From Nannocystis exedens (lineage in GTDB: Bacteria; Myxococcota_A; Polyangia; Nannocystales; Nannocystaceae), in the NCBI RefSeq assembly GCF_002343915.1, contig NZ_NETK01000001.1, forward strand, positions 868,001 through 932,000: DNA of 64,000 nucleotides. The letters are read 5' to 3'. Shown piece by piece: positions 26,364 through 34,669 of the stretch (position 1 is its first letter; each line of letters begins with the position of its first letter). Made by a program: the position numbers and the translations under genes. Under the pieces are notes generated by a model that did not search any database, had not been told where the DNA came from, and was given only the letters and a program-made list of their open reading frames with translations.

Positions 26364-26820
26364 CCTTTCGGCCAGGTCCGGTCGCCTGCGCCCCCGTGAG
26401 CGTCGGCGCGATGGTCCCGGGGCGCCGATTTCCGGCGCTGCAGCGCGCCGGGAATTGTTGCGCCGCCCGGGCGTGTTGCGGCCGCCGCGAGCGGGTGTGC
26501 GGAGTCCGAGCGTCGCGTCGCTTCGCGAAGCGCCCACTGCGCCTCGCGGGGGTCCGGGGAAGGGCTGCAGCCGTGAGAGGCCGGCTCCGCTGCAGGAAGC
26601 ATTGAGAGCAGATTGCGAGGCGCCTGTTCGACGGCCAGGGCGACCGCCGAACAGACGCCTCTTCACGGCCTCGACGGCGTGTCTGCTCCCGCCGCGACCG
26701 CTCACCGTCCCTCCCCCCACGAGAGTCTGACGCGGGCACCTCGCACCGTCGACAACCTGTCTCTTCCGACATGTCCAAGCCCGACCGCGGAAGCGTCGCC
26801 GCCGTCAGCCCGCGCTCCGC
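26364..26820. other. Intergenic region
   Basis: No convincing gene on either strand. Just after pssA, TGACCTTTCGGCCAGGTC (26361-26378) can form a short hairpin with no T tract. Interspersed repeat half-sites occur at 26754-26776 and, overlapping the next gene's end, at 26823-26846. The remainder shows nothing I can name. Confidence 0.5.
26754..26776. repeat. Interspersed inverted repeat
   Basis: AACCTGTCTC-ttc-CGACATGTCC, in the intergenic region before a minus-strand membrane protein gene. Confidence 0.65.
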
Positions 26821-27402
26821 TCACCTGTCCCTTACGCCAGATGCCCGCCCGACCCGCACCCCGGTCGCCAGCAGCAGCGCGTAGAGCAGCAGCTCGAGCA
26901 GCTCCTGGGCCGCGCGCTCCCACGCCGGGGACATGTTGCCGGCCACGAACAGCCCGGCGATGACGGCGAAGGCCCACCGTTCGTCCGCGATCGGCCGGGC
27001 CCGGCCGAGCCGGCGACCTGTCCCCGGGGCCAGGTAATAACCGGCCAGCGGCAGCGCGAACAGCAGGTACGACGACCCGCGGGCGGCGTTGTGCATGTTG
27101 CGGTGGCCGAACACCGCGGCGACGCGCTCGCCGACGGCCGACCAGCCGTACACGCTGCCCCAGTCGACCTCCTCGACCAGCACCAGCGCCAGGAACCCCG
27201 CCATCGCCAGCGCCACCGCTGGCCGGTCGACGGCTCGCCCTGCGAGCGCCCACGCCACCACCGCCGCCGCCAGCACCGCGTGCGACGCGTGCTCCGCCGG
27301 GCCCTCCTTCGCCAGCAGCTCGGCGGTGATCGCCGGGCTCGTCCGCGCGGCGACGACGGCCACGGCCGCGATCGACAGCGCCGTGATCGTCCGCGGGAGC
27401 AC
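26821..27402 (-). CDS. Six-helix membrane protein with EE...HN motif
   Basis: 193 residues from a GTG at 27402. Five to six hydrophobic segments surround conserved polar positions: LALVLVEEVDWGSVYGW and later GHRNMHNAARGS. An EE-x2-WG motif followed by an HN pair is seen in a family of uncharacterised bacterial membrane proteins (EExSWGQ...NLHN). The buried Glu and His residues suggest a metal- or proton-related role, but no function is known. The stop codon lies within an interspersed repeat copy. It is divergent from a 58-residue membrane protein gene. Confidence 0.7.
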   Translation of the reverse strand: MLPRTITALSIAAVAVVAARTSPAITAELLAKEGPAEHASHAVLAAAVVAWALAGRAVDRPAVALAMAGFLALVLVEEVDWGSVYGWSAVGERVAAVFGHRNMHNAARGSSYLLFALPLAGYYLAPGTGRRLGRARPIADERWAFAVIAGLFVAGNMSPAWERAAQELLELLLYALLLATGVRVGRASGVRDR

Positions 27403-27590
27403 GGCCGCAGCATAGAGGATCTCGCGTCGGCTGGGCCCGGTCCTCGCCGCGTCGTCGCGGCCGCCGTCGCCCGGGGAGTTCGCGCACCCGCTCGCTGGCG
27501 CGCCGTCGCGACCGGGACCACAGCAAGGCGACCTGCGAGCCGGGTCGCGGCCGTCGCGCCGCAACGGCCGTCCCAAGCGAGGCAAGCACG

Positions 27591-27767
27591 ATGCGCAAGC
27601 TCGGCATCCAACCTCCGTCCAGCGCCCAGCTGCTCGAGCAGCGGACCCCGCACGCCGACGCCGAGGGCCCGCCCGTGCGCGTGCCGTGGCTGACCCCCGT
27701 CCTCATCCCCGCGCTGTTGGTCCTGCTGATCGCCACCGTCCTGATCTACGTGTTCGCCGCGCCATGA
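27591..27767 (+). CDS. 58-residue single-pass membrane protein
   Basis: From ATG to TGA: a polar N-terminus ([18 protein letters not shown]...), then one strong membrane segment, [23 protein letters not shown], ending in AAP. A ribosome site (GCGAGGCA) precedes the ATG. It lies 7 nt upstream of the YsnF/DUF2382 stress gene, so probably belongs to that transcription unit. No family recognised; third-codon GC is as expected for a real gene here. Confidence 0.65.
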   Translation: MRKLGIQPPSSAQLLEQRTPHADAEGPPVRVPWLTPVLIPALLVLLIATVLIYVFAAP

Positions 27768-27774
27768 CCCGACG

Positions 27775-29529
27775 ATGACGACCTCGCCGCACAGACATGT
27801 CCCCGGGGACAGCGACGCGCAGGCCGGCGCCGCCGAGCCGCGCGCGGCCGATTTTCCACATGTCCCCGAGGACAGCCGAGACGCGCCCGGGCCGCGCGCG
27901 GAGACCGTCATCCCCCGGCTCGAGGAGCGGCTCCACGTCGGCACCCGGGTGCGCGAGCACGGCCGCGTGCGCATCGACAAGACCGTCGAGGAGCGCGACC
28001 AGCCGGTCGAGCTGACCAGCGTCGAGGACCACGTCGTCAGCTGGCGGGTCCCGATCGGCCGCCCGGTCGAGGCCCCGGCGCCGGTCCGCTACGAGGGCGA
28101 CACCATGATCCTGCCGATCCACGAGGAGGTCGTGGTCGTGCAGAAGCAGCTCGTCCTGCGCGAGGAGCTGCACGTCCGCGTCCACCGCGTGCACATGCGC
28201 GAGCAGCAGACGATGCGCCTCCGCGCCGAGGCGATCACGATCACCCACAACCGCACCACCCCAGGAGAAGCCGCCATGAAAACCGTTATCGGTCTGTTCG
28301 ATGACTTCAACGACGCCCAGGCCGTCGTCACTGCGCTGCTGAAACGCAACATCGACCGCGCCGACATCAGCGTCGTCGCCAACAACCTCGAGAACATCCC
28401 GATCGACCTCAACAAGGACCCCGCCGAGGGGCGCCACGAGGCGATGGCCGAGAGCGCCAAGACGGGCGCAGGCACCGGCGCGATCGTCGGTACCGGCGTC
28501 GGCGGCGTGCTCGGCTTCCTCGCCGGCATCGGCTCGATCTTCATCCCCGGCATCGGCCCGATCGTCGCCGCCGGCCCGCTGCTCGCGGCCCTCACCGGCG
28601 CCGGCGTCGGCGCAGCGGCCGGCGCCGCCCTCGGCGGCCTCGTCGGCGCGCTGACCCAGGCCGGCGTGCCCGAGCACGACGCCCACTTCTACGCCGAGGC
28701 CGTGCGCCGCGGCGGCACCCTCGTGCTCGTGCAGACCTCGGACGAGCGCGCCGCCGACGTCGCCTCGATGATGAGCGGCGCGGGCGCGGTCGACGTCGAC
28801 CGCCGCCGCGAGCACTTCCACTCCACCGGCTACAAGGGCTTCGAGCCGGGCGTTCAGCCGTTCACGATGGACCAGCTGACGCGCGAGCGGCAGACCTACC
28901 GCACCCAGCCGGCCGCCACCGGGGCGACGATGCGGAACCAGCAGCAGCAGCAGACGCCGGCCGCGACGGGCGTGTCCGGCACGACCGGCGCCCGCGAGCC
29001 CGAGCGCGCGCAGCAGGTCGACCAGCCGCACTTCAAGGACACCTCGATGGAGATGAAGGTCGTCGAGGAGGACCTGCTGGTCGGCAAGCGAGTCATCGAG
29101 CACGGCCGCGTCCGGATCTACTCGCACGTCACCGAGCGCCCGGTCGAGGAGCAGGTCAGCCTGCGCGAGGAGCACGTGACGGTGAAGCGCCGCCCCGTCG
29201 ATCGCCCGGCCACCGGCGAGGACTTGAACGCCTTCCGCGAGTCGACGGTGGAGATGACCGAGTACGCCGAGGAGGCCGTGGTCGCCAAGGAGGCGCGCGT
29301 GGTCGAGGAGGTCGTGGTCGGCCGCGAGGTCGAGACGCACACCGAGACCGTGCGCGACAAGGTGCGCCGCACCGACGTCGAGGTCATCGAGGAGGAGACG
29401 CCGGCCAAGACGGTGTCGACCACGCCGATGCACAAGGTCGGGAGCACCGGCACCGGCCAGCCCTCGGCCACCAACCGACCGACGCCGCCGCCGCCGCCGG
29501 GGCAGAAGCGGCGCGCCTCGGGCAGCTGA
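27775..29529 (+). CDS. Stress protein: two YsnF/DUF2382 domains flanking a general-stress-17M-like membrane-binding domain
   Basis: 584 residues. Residues ~45-155 and ~420-540 are YsnF/AvaK (DUF2382) domains: [28 protein letters not shown] and [50 protein letters not shown]. Between them, from residue 168, is [22 protein letters not shown]...[19 protein letters not shown], a general-stress-protein-17M/DUF1269-like domain with a Gly-rich hydrophobic hairpin. The Met at 28276 has a strong ribosome site (CCAGGAG), so a second protein of 417 residues may start there in the same frame. The N-terminal part contains two interspersed repeat copies (27793-27812, 27857-27875). It probably acts in envelope or osmotic stress, by family analogy. 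Confidence 0.8.
   Translation: MTTSPHRHVPGDSDAQAGAAEPRAADFPHVPEDSRDAPGPRAETVIPRLEERLHVGTRVREHGRVRIDKTVEERDQPVELTSVEDHVVSWRVPIGRPVEAPAPVRYEGDTMILPIHEEVVVVQKQLVLREELHVRVHRVHMREQQTMRLRAEAITITHNRTTPGEAAMKTVIGLFDDFNDAQAVVTALLKRNIDRADISVVANNLENIPIDLNKDPAEGRHEAMAESAKTGAGTGAIVGTGVGGVLGFLAGIGSIFIPGIGPIVAAGPLLAALTGAGVGAAAGAALGGLVGALTQAGVPEHDAHFYAEAVRRGGTLVLVQTSDERAADVASMMSGAGAVDVDRRREHFHSTGYKGFEPGVQPFTMDQLTRERQTYRTQPAATGATMRNQQQQQTPAATGVSGTTGAREPERAQQVDQPHFKDTSMEMKVVEEDLLVGKRVIEHGRVRIYSHVTERPVEEQVSLREEHVTVKRRPVDRPATGEDLNAFRESTVEMTEYAEEAVVAKEARVVEEVVVGREVETHTETVRDKVRRTDVEVIEEETPAKTVSTTPMHKVGSTGTGQPSATNRPTPPPPPGQKRRASGS
28262..28276 (+). promoter_or_regulatory. Strong internal ribosome binding site within the stress gene
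   Basis: CCAGGAGAAGCCGCC directly before the ATG at 28276, in frame with the open upstream coding sequence. It suggests an independent start for the 17M-like plus C-terminal DUF2382 protein. Confidence 0.55.
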
Positions 29530-29572
29530 CGCGCTTACCTGCGAGGGTTGCGGCGATAGGCCGGGCCCTCGC

Positions 29573-29597
29573 CGGACATGATCGTACGGCCATGTCC
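29573..29597. repeat. Interspersed inverted repeat
   Basis: GGACATG-atcgtacgg-CCATGTCC, an 8-bp near-perfect inverted repeat between the stress gene and the large membrane protein gene. Confidence 0.7.
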
Positions 29598-29650
29598 GCT
29601 CCCGCCGCGCCCCGCCAGGGGCGCGGATTTTTTCGCTATCCTCGCGCGCA

Positions 29651-32600
29651 GTGCCGCCCGTGATCGCCTTCGCCGCCGTGGTCGTCGCGTTCGCGCGGCG
29701 CTGGCAGGTCCGCGGCGGTCCGCTCGCCTGCCCCGAGTCGATCGCGCTGGTCGCCGCGCTCGCGCTCGCCGGGCTCGGCCTGCTCGCCGCGCTGCTGGCG
29801 GTGGCCGGTATCTTCTCCGCGCCGTCGTTCTCGTTCACCGCGATCGCGCTGGCGGTGCTCGCCTGGCCTTGGGGACAGCGAGCCCCGCGCCGTCGGCTCG
29901 CGTACAGCCTGCCGCGCGCCGCCGGCCTGGTGGCGCTGCTGCTGACGGCCGGCGCCCTGCGCTGGCCGCCGATCCCCGCCGACCTCGGCGGCCGCGACCA
30001 GGGCACCTACGTCCTCCGCGCCCGCCACACCCTGCGCACAGGCCGGACCGGCCACACCGACCCGGTGCTGGCCCGCGCCGGCGCCGAGGCCGAGCTGCGA
30101 CCTGGCCCCGGGGACATCCTCGGCCTCTACCACGCCGACCGCAGCCCGGCCCGCGTCGGCCGCTACGAGGGCGCCTACCGCCCCGGCTTTTACCTCACCC
30201 GCCGCGACGAGGGCGAGGTCGTGCCGCAGTTCCTGCACCTCCACCCGTCGCTGCTGGCGCTGTTCGGCCTGGTCTTCGGGCCATGGTCGATGGGACTGGT
30301 CACTCCGCTCGCCGGCGCGCTCTCGGTGCTCGCGCTGTGGGCCCTCGGCGAGCGCCTGTGGCCGCGCGGGGGCGCCTCGTGGCTGGCCGCCGGCCTGTTC
30401 GCGCTGTCGCCGATCGCCGTGTGGACCGCCCGCACCCCGCTGACCGAGTCGCTCACCGGCCTGCTGCTGCTCGCCGCCGCCCTCGCCGTCGCTCGCGGCC
30501 TCGCGCCGGCCGCTGTCGACGCGACCGCGGGCGCCGCGAGCCGTCGCCACGCCGCGCGAGCGCAGGCCGTCGAGGCGACCGCCCGCGGCGACGCGAGGCC
30601 CCCCGACCCCTCGCCACCCCACCTGCACGCCGCTGCGCGCCCCGCGAGGGCGACCGCGTCCGGCTCCGCGGCGCTCGACTCCGCAGACGCCGTCGGCGAC
30701 CCGCGGGGCGACGCCGCCGACTCGACCTCCCGCGGCCTCGCCTCCCGCCCCGCCGCCGACTCGACCGCGCGCGGCCCCATCGACGGCGACCCGCGCACGG
30801 CCGCCGCCTCCGCCTCGCTCCTCGGCGACCCCGGCCACGGCCGCGAGCTCACCGCCGCCCTCCTGCTCGGCCTCGCCGGCTTCGTCCGCGGCAACCTGTG
30901 GCTGTCCGCGCCGGCCCTGCTGGCGGTGCTGTGGCTGCGCACCGAACCTGGCCTTCGGCGCATGTCCGCGCCGACCTTGCTCATGGGGCTGCTGCTCGCC
31001 AGCCTCGCGCTCCACCTGGCCACCGGCTACCCGTACCTGCACGACGAGTTCAAGCGCCAGCTCGGCCCGGTCGCCGCGCTGTCGCCGGTCGGCGCGGTCG
31101 TCCTCGGCCTCGGCGCGATCGTCGTCTACCTCGCCCTCGACGCCGCCCTCGACCTCGTCCGCGGCCGCGTGCGCCGGCTCCCGCCGGTGCTCGCCGCCCT
31201 CGCCGCCCTCGCCGTCCTCGCCTGGCGGCTGCTGTGGGCCCCCGGACCGCCGTGGAGCCGCCTCGACCCGGCCCTGCCGCTGCTCGGCGCCCCGCTGCTG
31301 GTCGCCGCCGGCCTCGGCCTGGTCGCCTTCGCCCGCCTGCGCCCCGCCGCGAGCGCCGCCCACGTCTGGCTGCTCGCGCTCGCCACCCTCCCCGTCACCG
31401 CGCTCGCCCTCTACGCCCAGCGCAACCTGCCCCAGGTCGGCCTCTACTACTACGGCCGCTACCTCGTCCCCGAGCTGCTGCCCGCCGCCTGCCTGCTGGC
31501 CGCCTGCGCTCTCGTACATGTCCACTGGTTCATGTCCGAACGCACAGTGCTCAAGCGACATGCCCGATGGGTCAGCCTCGTCCTCGGCCTCGGCCTGCTG
31601 GTCGCCCAGGCGCTGCCGTACCTGCGGTGGCCGGCCACTCGCCTGCAGGAGTTCGCCGGCGCCGAGCGGCTGATCGACGACCTGGCCGCCGAGCTCCCCG
31701 AGCGCGCGGTCGTCCTGGCCGGCGGCGAGGGCTGGCACCACGTCCACGTGTACAGCCAGCTCGGCGGCGCGCTCGCGTTCGGCCACGGCCGCACCGTCCT
31801 GCCCTACCGCAGCCGCGAGGCCGCCTACGCCGTGCTGCACGAGCTGCTGGTCGCCGGGCCGGCCGCCGGCGGCGACGCCCCGCCCGTGTACCTGCTGCTC
31901 GGCGAGTCGACCCACCCGCTGCGCCTCCCCGGCGCCGCCGCCCCGCTGGCGCTCGTCGACGACCTCCTGCCGCCGCCGTTCGTCGCCCGCCCGGTCGCCT
32001 TCGCCGAGCTCTACCTCGACCGCCTCACCCCCGTCGACGACCGGATCCCCGACCGCGTCACCCGCACCGACCTGCGCGTCGGCCTGCTCGAGGTGCGGGT
32101 CGACCCGGCCCGGCGGGCGGCCGTCCGCAGCTGGCGGATCGACGACGGCCGCGCCGAGGGACCTGGCCCTTTGAACCTGTCCTCGTATTACTTGCCCGAC
32201 GGACAGACCTGCCTCGACACCGAGCACCCGCTGGTCCTCGACCTCCCGCCCGGCGACGGCCCCGGCTCGCTCGTGCTGGTCGCCCAGCCCGGCGGCGACA
32301 CCCCCGGCTGGCGCGTCGTCGTCGACGGCCAGCCGGTCGCCACCGACCCGCCCGGCCCCGGCCCCGCGCGCGCCCGCGACACGCTCGGCCCGATCGCCTT
32401 CGCCGCCCCGCCCCGCCGCGTCGAGCTGTGGGGCAGCACGCGCCCGCGCGACGACCTCGCCTGCCCGTACGGCGGCCTCGCCGAGGTCCGCCTGCTCGGC
32501 CCCGACCGCGGCCCCGACGACCGCACCCCCGCCTGGACCCGCACCTACAGCCCGCCGCACGACCTCGGCCACCGCGTCACCCCGGCCCGCTTCACCGCCG

Positions 32601-32974
32601 GCCGGGCCCTCACCCGCCTGCGCGCCGGCCTCGACCGCGGCCGCGAGCTCGACGGCCCCTCGCTGATCGTCCGCGCCGGCGACCCGCTGACCTTCCCCGT
32701 GGAACATGTCCCGAGCGCCACCTCGATCACGATGGCCGCGACCCTGCGCGGCGCGCGCCTGAGCCCGTCCGGCCGCGTGCGCGTGCTGGCCGACGACGCC
32801 GTCGTGCTCGAGCTCGACCCGCCCGACAGCCTCGACGGGGCCTGGCACGCGCCGCCGACGACCGTCGCCCTCCCCGGCCCTGCCCCGCGCCTGCGGGTGG
32901 AAGTCCTCGACCCCGAGCGCCCCGACGCGCAGGTCGCCCTCCGCGACCTGGTGCTGCTGCCGACCCCGGAGTGA
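29651..32974 (+). CDS. Large multi-pass membrane glycosyltransferase-like protein
   Basis: 1107 residues from a GTG. The N-terminal ~680 residues contain about a dozen hydrophobic helices. A first loop carries GGRDQGTYVLRARHTL, with an acidic/Arg cluster as in GT39/ArnT/PMT-type lipid-linked sugar transferases. YRPGFYLTRRDEGEVVPQFLHLHPSLLALFG and TPLTESLTGLLLL are typical of that fold. The C-terminal ~430 residues form soluble, beta-rich domains of unknown type. A loop at about residues 288-395 is an anomalous Ala/Asp/Arg/Ser-rich low-complexity insertion. Several interspersed repeat copies lie in frame (about 30110, 30946, 31514-31571, 32160). Probable role: transfer of sugar to envelope components (inference). 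Confidence 0.75.
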   Translation: MPPVIAFAAVVVAFARRWQVRGGPLACPESIALVAALALAGLGLLAALLAVAGIFSAPSFSFTAIALAVLAWPWGQRAPRRRLAYSLPRAAGLVALLLTAGALRWPPIPADLGGRDQGTYVLRARHTLRTGRTGHTDPVLARAGAEAELRPGPGDILGLYHADRSPARVGRYEGAYRPGFYLTRRDEGEVVPQFLHLHPSLLALFGLVFGPWSMGLVTPLAGALSVLALWALGERLWPRGGASWLAAGLFALSPIAVWTARTPLTESLTGLLLLAAALAVARGLAPAAVDATAGAASRRHAARAQAVEATARGDARPPDPSPPHLHAAARPARATASGSAALDSADAVGDPRGDAADSTSRGLASRPAADSTARGPIDGDPRTAAASASLLGDPGHGRELTAALLLGLAGFVRGNLWLSAPALLAVLWLRTEPGLRRMSAPTLLMGLLLASLALHLATGYPYLHDEFKRQLGPVAALSPVGAVVLGLGAIVVYLALDAALDLVRGRVRRLPPVLAALAALAVLAWRLLWAPGPPWSRLDPALPLLGAPLLVAAGLGLVAFARLRPAASAAHVWLLALATLPVTALALYAQRNLPQVGLYYYGRYLVPELLPAACLLAACALVHVHWFMSERTVLKRHARWVSLVLGLGLLVAQALPYLRWPATRLQEFAGAERLIDDLAAELPERAVVLAGGEGWHHVHVYSQLGGALAFGHGRTVLPYRSREAAYAVLHELLVAGPAAGGDAPPVYLLLGESTHPLRLPGAAAPLALVDDLLPPPFVARPVAFAELYLDRLTPVDDRIPDRVTRTDLRVGLLEVRVDPARRAAVRSWRIDDGRAEGPGPLNLSSYYLPDGQTCLDTEHPLVLDLPPGDGPGSLVLVAQPGGDTPGWRVVVDGQPVATDPPGPGPARARDTLGPIAFAAPPRRVELWGSTRPRDDLACPYGGLAEVRLLGPDRGPDDRTPAWTRTYSPPHDLGHRVTPARFTAGRALTRLRAGLDRGRELDGPSLIVRAGDPLTFPVEHVPSATSITMAATLRGARLSPSGRVRVLADDAVVLELDPPDSLDGAWHAPPTTVALPGPAPRLRVEVLDPERPDAQVALRDLVLLPTPE
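31514..31571. repeat. Interspersed repeats inside the membrane protein gene
   Basis: GTACATGTCC, TTCATGTCC and GACATGCCC half-sites over 58 nt. They encode a His/Met-rich hydrophilic loop (VHVHWFMSERTVLKRHARW) between two membrane helices. Confidence 0.6.
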
Positions 32975-32981
32975 CGGCGCG

Positions 32982-32999
32982 CCCTGTCCTTCGGGACAT
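32982..32999. repeat. Interspersed inverted repeat after a stop codon
   Basis: CCCTGTCC-ttc-GGGACAT, 8 nt after the stop of the large membrane protein gene. Confidence 0.65.
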
Positions 33000-33092
33000 C
33001 CTCGCCCGTCGCGGCGGACAGCGCGCTCGATCGATCGCTGGCCCCCGCGGTGCCGCTGCTCGCGCTGCGGAAAGAACTGGCGGGTACCGAAG

Positions 33093-33129
33093 GCCATGTC
33101 CTCGCGGGCATGTCCTCTCGGGCATGTTC
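33093..33129. repeat. Triple interspersed repeat
   Basis: GCCATGTCC, GGCATGTCC and GGCATGTTC every 14 nt, ahead of the group II intron remnant. Confidence 0.65.
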
Positions 33130-33224
33130 TTTCCTCGAGGCTTCGGCGAGTCAGCGCCGGCTCATGGATCGCGGCGCCGGCTGCCGCGGTCGGGCGCCGC
33201 GGCGCCGCGTCCCGCACAGCAGCA

Positions 33225-33261
33225 CGGTGGAAACCACGTGCTCGACGCCGACATCCGCGAC
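33225..33261 (+). repeat. 37-bp direct repeat, copy 1 (reverse transcriptase fragment)
   Basis: Identical over 37 nt to 34309-34345. It encodes GGNHVLDADIRD of a group II intron reverse transcriptase and begins the RT fragment that ends at 33411. Confidence 0.9.
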
Positions 33262-33411
33262 TACTTCGGCAGCATCGATCACGAGCGACTGATGAAGCTC
33301 GTCGAGATGCGGATCTCGGATCGAAGGGTCCTCAAGCTGGTGCGGCAGTGGCTCGAAGCCGGCGTGATGGAAGACGGCGAAGTGACGGCGAAGTACCCGG
33401 AGGCCGCGTAA
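33226..33411 (+). pseudogene. Group II intron reverse transcriptase, internal fragment
   Basis: 61 codons reading GGNHVLDADIRDYFGSIDHERLM then KLVEMRISDRRVLKLVRQWLEAGVMEDGEV, the RT domain 2-3 region of LtrA-like maturases. The Asp of DADIRDYF corresponds to the first catalytic metal-binding Asp. The fragment lacks the N-terminus, and after EVTAKYPEAA a stop replaces the TPQGG...YADD catalytic core, the thumb and the maturase domain. It is followed by intron domain V, so an internal deletion has removed most of the open reading frame. Inactive remnant. Confidence 0.85.
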
Positions 33412-33436
33412 TGCGACGGCCCGAGAGACCACCCGT

Positions 33437-33469
33437 AAGCCGTGTGCGGGAGATCGGCACGCACGGTTT
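33437..33469 (+). ncRNA. Group II intron domain V remnant
   Basis: AAGCCGTGTGC pairs with GCACGCACGGTTT around a GGGAGATCG loop, with the AGC catalytic triad at the 5-prime strand and a 2-nt bulge. This is the hallmark of group II intron domain V. It lies 26 nt after the RT fragment stop, the normal order of ORF then domain V, and marks the 3-prime end of a decayed intron. Confidence 0.7.
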
Positions 33470-33508
33470 GAACGGGGGTCCTGTCAATCTCCGCGCGGGA
33501 GACCGCGC

Positions 33509-34360
33509 TTGATAAGAAAGGATCTACCAATGGTGCCCGTCGGCCTGCTCGTCGTCCTCGCCGCGCCGCGGCCCGTCGCCGCGCCCGAGCGCCCGCCGGC
33601 GCCGATCCTCGGCGGCACGGTCGTCGAGCGGGGGGCGTGGCCCGAGGTCGTGGCGATGACGTACGGCCCCTCGATCTGCACCGGCACGCTCGTCTCCGAG
33701 CGTGTGGTCCTCACGGCGGCGCACTGCATCATCGACGCCGGGTGGCTGCCGATCTCGGTCCGCTTCGGGGTCGACGTCACCGCCCCGGGCACGCGCGTCG
33801 TCGCGGTCGAGCGCGCCGGCTTTCACCCCGACTACTGCAGCGACCTGAAGGTCTGCAAGTGGGACGTCTGGGACTACGGCTATCTCGTGCTCGCCGAGCC
33901 CGTCACCGACGTCGCGCCGGCCCGCCCGCTGCGCGGGCAGGAGGAGTGGGATGAGGCGATGGCGATCGGCGGCGACGTCACGCTGGTCGGCTACGGGCGG
34001 GACGAGGCGAGCAAGACGCACGTCAAGCGCCAGGTCGACGTGCCCATCGTGCGGCTCAGCCCCACGGGCCTCGAGTTCCGCACCGGCGGCGACGGGATCG
34101 ACAGCTGCGGCGGCGACTCCGGCGGCCCCGCGTTCGTCACGCTGGCTTCGGGCGAGGTCCGCCTGGCCGGCGTGACCTCGCGGGGCTCCGAGCCGTGCGG
34201 CAAGGGCGGCTACTACGGGATCCCCGCCGCGGCGCTGTGCTCGTACGGCTTTCGGCCGAAGCGCAGCGCGACGCAGGCGCTCGAGCGCCTGCGCGTCATG
34301 GGAGCACGCGGTGGAAACCACGTGCTCGACGCCGACATCCGCGACGCAGGCTTCACTTGA
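33509..34360 (+). CDS. Trypsin-like serine protease whose 3-prime end is replaced by reverse transcriptase sequence
   Basis: 283 residues from a TTG at 33509, which supplies the basic MIRK start of a signal peptide and has GGGAGA upstream; an ATG at 33530 is the alternative. The mature domain starts ILGGTVVERGAWPEVVAMTYG. The triad is His72 (LTAAHC), Asp122 (WDYGYLVL) and Ser204 (GDSGGP). Asp198 six residues before Ser predicts cleavage after Arg/Lys. From residue 245 the protein switches to SYGFRPKRSATQALERLRVMGARGGNHVLDADIRD, a group II intron RT segment, so the last trypsin helix is lost. It is probably exported; activity uncertain. Confidence 0.82.
   Translation: MIRKDLPMVPVGLLVVLAAPRPVAAPERPPAPILGGTVVERGAWPEVVAMTYGPSICTGTLVSERVVLTAAHCIIDAGWLPISVRFGVDVTAPGTRVVAVERAGFHPDYCSDLKVCKWDVWDYGYLVLAEPVTDVAPARPLRGQEEWDEAMAIGGDVTLVGYGRDEASKTHVKRQVDVPIVRLSPTGLEFRTGGDGIDSCGGDSGGPAFVTLASGEVRLAGVTSRGSEPCGKGGYYGIPAAALCSYGFRPKRSATQALERLRVMGARGGNHVLDADIRDAGFT
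34241..34345 (+). pseudogene. Second group II intron reverse transcriptase fragment, fused to the protease
   Basis: Encodes SYGFRPKRSATQALERLR (RT domain 1) through GGNHVLDADIRD. This is the piece that should directly precede the fragment at 33226-33411 but lies ~850 bp downstream of it, beyond the protease gene. The last 37 nt are the direct repeat shared with 33225-33261. Confidence 0.85.
34309..34345 (+). repeat. 37-bp direct repeat, copy 2
   Basis: Exact 37-nt copy of 33225-33261. It bounds, with copy 1, a 1,084-bp segment holding the RT fragment, domain V and the protease gene. Confidence 0.9.
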
Positions 34361-34669
34361 TGTTGCGGCCCGCGTTCTTGCTCCCTCCGTAGAGGCTCTT
34401 GACGCCCCGCTCGGGCCGCGAGGATCTCTCCTCGCACCTGGGGCCTGCTACCGGGCGCTCCGGCGCCTACCCGGGCGGGACTCTCACCCGCTGGAACGGT
34501 GCAGCATGACGCGGCCGAGCCGCCCCCTTCGGGGTCGCGCTCGTCCGCGTCGTCAGGACGCACCATGCGACGAGGATAGCCCGTCACCGCGGGTCCGACC
34601 GGCGCCAGGGGCCGCGCGCTCGCTGCCCGGCGCCGGCGATGGAGGCACGCGAGGACGCGCGAAGCAGCG
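34361..34669. other. Intergenic region after the rearranged intron segment
   Basis: No gene recognised. It contains a short structured-looking stretch (34470-34505, a CGGGCGGGACTCTCACCCGC hairpin) and otherwise GC-rich sequence of no evident function. It could be flanking debris of the mobile element, but I cannot support a family. Confidence 0.4.

Noticed and set aside
33093..33129. Possible CRISPR-like array in regularly spaced ACATGTCC repeats
   Set aside because: The repeated unit is only ~8-10 nt, spacers are 3-6 nt and there are no cas genes; it belongs to the interspersed hairpin family.
34361..34510. 5-prime part of a group II intron or insertion-sequence end
   Set aside because: A short GC-rich hairpin is present, but no GUGYG intron start, terminal inverted repeat or transposase could be recognised.
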